A DNA stretch of 12,719 nucleotides, taken from the NCBI GenBank assembly GCA_031411235.1, contig JANOAR010000025.1, positions 1 through 12,719 on the forward strand, given 5' to 3'. The position numbers and the translations under genes were made by a program. This document shows positions 12,077-12,719 of this stretch, in pieces. Every line of letters begins with the position of its first letter. Positions within the stretch are counted from its first letter, which is position 1. Source of the DNA: JANOAR01 sp031411235. GTDB taxonomy: Bacteria; Verrucomicrobiota; Verrucomicrobiia; Verrucomicrobiales; Verrucomicrobiaceae. A model generated the notes under the pieces. That model saw nothing but the letters and a program-made list of their open reading frames with translations. It had not been told where the DNA came from and ran no database searches.

Positions 12077-12719
12077 CTACGCTGAAAACATCTCCCCGCT
12101 TTGATGCGCCCGGCCCATGACGACCAGCGTCTCCAGAATCTCCTGGATGTCTGCCATGCTGGCGCGGGTGAAACCTTGGGCGCTGGCTTCGGCGGTGGTA
12201 GGGGTGGGGGCGTGGTGCAGGGCGGCTTCGATGGCTTGGATGCGCTCGGCTAGGGGCTTGGGCCAGGCGATCTTTGATTTCGGATTTCGGATTGGGGATT
12301 GCGGATTGGGGGACTGGGCGGCGGGGAGGTCGAGGTTGTCCTGCGTGGCATGGGCGGCTTGCGGGTTTTGGTAGTCGGGGCGCAGCCAGTGGATGATGCC
12401 TTGTTGTTCCTCGGCGGCGCGGGCGGCGTTGAGGGCGACGAGGCGGGTGAGGATGTCGGCGTCGTTCAGGGTGGCGGGCCAGCCGTAGGCGGCGAAGACG
12501 GCGGCATCCAGGTCGTCGTGTAATTTTTTGAGGATGGAGACAAGGCCCTTCTCATGGATGGCCTTTTCTTTGTCGGTAAGCGTGATCGCGGCGGCTGCGG
12601 GTGCCGTGGTTTTCAAGCCGGAGGCTTGGGAGCGATGAGCCGGTGGTGCAGTGAGCGTAGCGAACGGAACCACCGGTGAGGGATCGGCGAAGTCCTGCGC
12701 CCCGGAGGCGGCGCGAGAA
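12077..12719 (-). CDS. MmeI-like DNA methyltransferase, C-terminal part (N-terminus beyond right edge)
   Basis: The frame is open from the right edge to the stop at 12077, about 213 codons, so the protein starts outside the window. The recognisable core is a helix LKKLHDDLDAAVFAAYGWP followed by DILTRLVALNAARAAEEQQG and IIHWLRPDYQ. This combination ends many MmeI-family class I SAM-dependent DNA methyltransferases (bifunctional type II or BREX/DISARM-like relatives), after the target-recognition region. The last 60 residues, from IAWPKPLAERIQAIEAAL to RAHQSGEMFSA, look like the terminal winged-helix-like segment of the same proteins. The catalytic methyltransferase motifs (NPPY) and any nuclease domain would be upstream and are not visible. 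Two linkers are encoded by repetitive DNA (12276-12310 and 12614-12676), which is odd for an enzyme. Restriction-modification or phage defence is inferred. Confidence 0.72.
   Translation of the reverse strand, partial: SRAASGAQDFADPSPVVPFATLTAPPAHRSQASGLKTTAPAAAAITLTDKEKAIHEKGLVSILKKLHDDLDAAVFAAYGWPATLNDADILTRLVALNAARAAEEQQGIIHWLRPDYQNPQAAHATQDNLDLPAAQSPNPQSPIRNPKSKIAWPKPLAERIQAIEAALHHAPTPTTAEASAQGFTRASMADIQEILETLVVMGRAHQSGEMFSA
12276..12310. repeat. Heptamer tandem repeat inside the methyltransferase gene
   Basis: Five 7-base units lie end to end on the plus strand: GATTTCG, GATTTCG, GATTGGG, GATTGCG and GATTGGG. Read on the coding strand they give the linker NPQSPIRNPKSK between the two recognisable C-terminal segments. 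Such heptanucleotide tracts are known as STRR elements in cyanobacteria and occur in intergenic DNA elsewhere. Because seven is not a multiple of three, gain or loss of a single unit would shift the frame. Confidence 0.7.
12614..12676. repeat. REP-like element with two perfect hairpins, inside the methyltransferase frame
   Basis: Two inverted repeats lie close together. CAAGCC-GGA-GGCTTG (12614-12628) is a perfect hairpin with a three-base loop. CCGGTGGT (12640-12647) and ACCACCGG (12669-12676) pair perfectly around a 21-base loop that contains GAGCGTAGCGAACGG. Paired hairpins of this size with a conserved loop are typical of REP or small MITE-like elements. The element is read in frame by the methyltransferase gene as a stretch rich in Pro, Ala and Thr that does not resemble the flanking protein. 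Copy number elsewhere in the genome is not visible here. Confidence 0.6.

Overview
The window looks like ordinary chromosomal DNA of a GC-rich bacterium, most likely Verrucomicrobiota (Prosthecobacter/Verrucomicrobium-like). This assignment is an inference from gene style: almost no Shine-Dalgarno sequences, secreted Pro/Ala/Gln-rich proteins ending in a compact C-terminal motif, a cytoplasmic-looking parvulin beginning MAFIINGEEI, and short tandem repeats scattered through intergenic and linker DNA. No rRNA, tRNA, CRISPR array, transposase or integrase was seen. No gene-free stretch exceeds about 190 bases.

Layout. Bases 1-237 (minus) hold the start of a Pro/Gly/Tyr-repeat protein. Bases 349-1308 (minus) encode a lipoprotein D,D-carboxypeptidase of the S11 penicillin-binding family. 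Divergent from it, 1459-2334 (plus) encodes a parvulin-type prolyl isomerase. Two minus-strand genes follow: a small DUF4359-like membrane or secreted protein (2344-2637) and, upstream of it, a Gfo/Idh/MocA oxidoreductase (2712-3854). A CorA-like two-helix membrane protein (4042-4776, plus) converges on a ferritin (4815-5330, minus). Next come an NtrC-type response regulator with a degenerate AAA+ domain (5421-6752, minus) and a secreted low-complexity protein (6801-7736, minus) that probably share a transcript. A J-domain-like membrane protein (7908-9341, plus) ends on the same CTAG tetranucleotide as a VanZ/YjdF-like membrane protein (9338-9733, minus). That gene is coupled to the upstream purB (9736-11160, minus). 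The right end carries a DUF433/DUF5615 toxin-antitoxin-like pair (11340-12014, minus), whose toxin gene appears frameshifted, and the C-terminal part of an MmeI-like DNA methyltransferase (12077 to the right edge, minus).

Most genes are housekeeping: cell wall (S11 peptidase), protein folding (parvulin, J-domain-like), iron storage (ferritin) and purine synthesis (purB). The right edge has a defence or accessory character.

The most notable observations are: (1) an NtrC-family regulator that keeps its receiver and Fis-type HTH but has lost GAFTGA, the Walker B aspartate and the usual arginine-finger position, so it probably does not act through sigma-54; (2) a one-base frameshift just after the start of the PIN-like toxin while its antitoxin is intact; (3) a REP-like double hairpin and a heptamer repeat tract read in frame inside the methyltransferase; (4) an octamer repeat tract occupying the purB 5' leader. 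I did not find a convincing wholly new multi-gene system.
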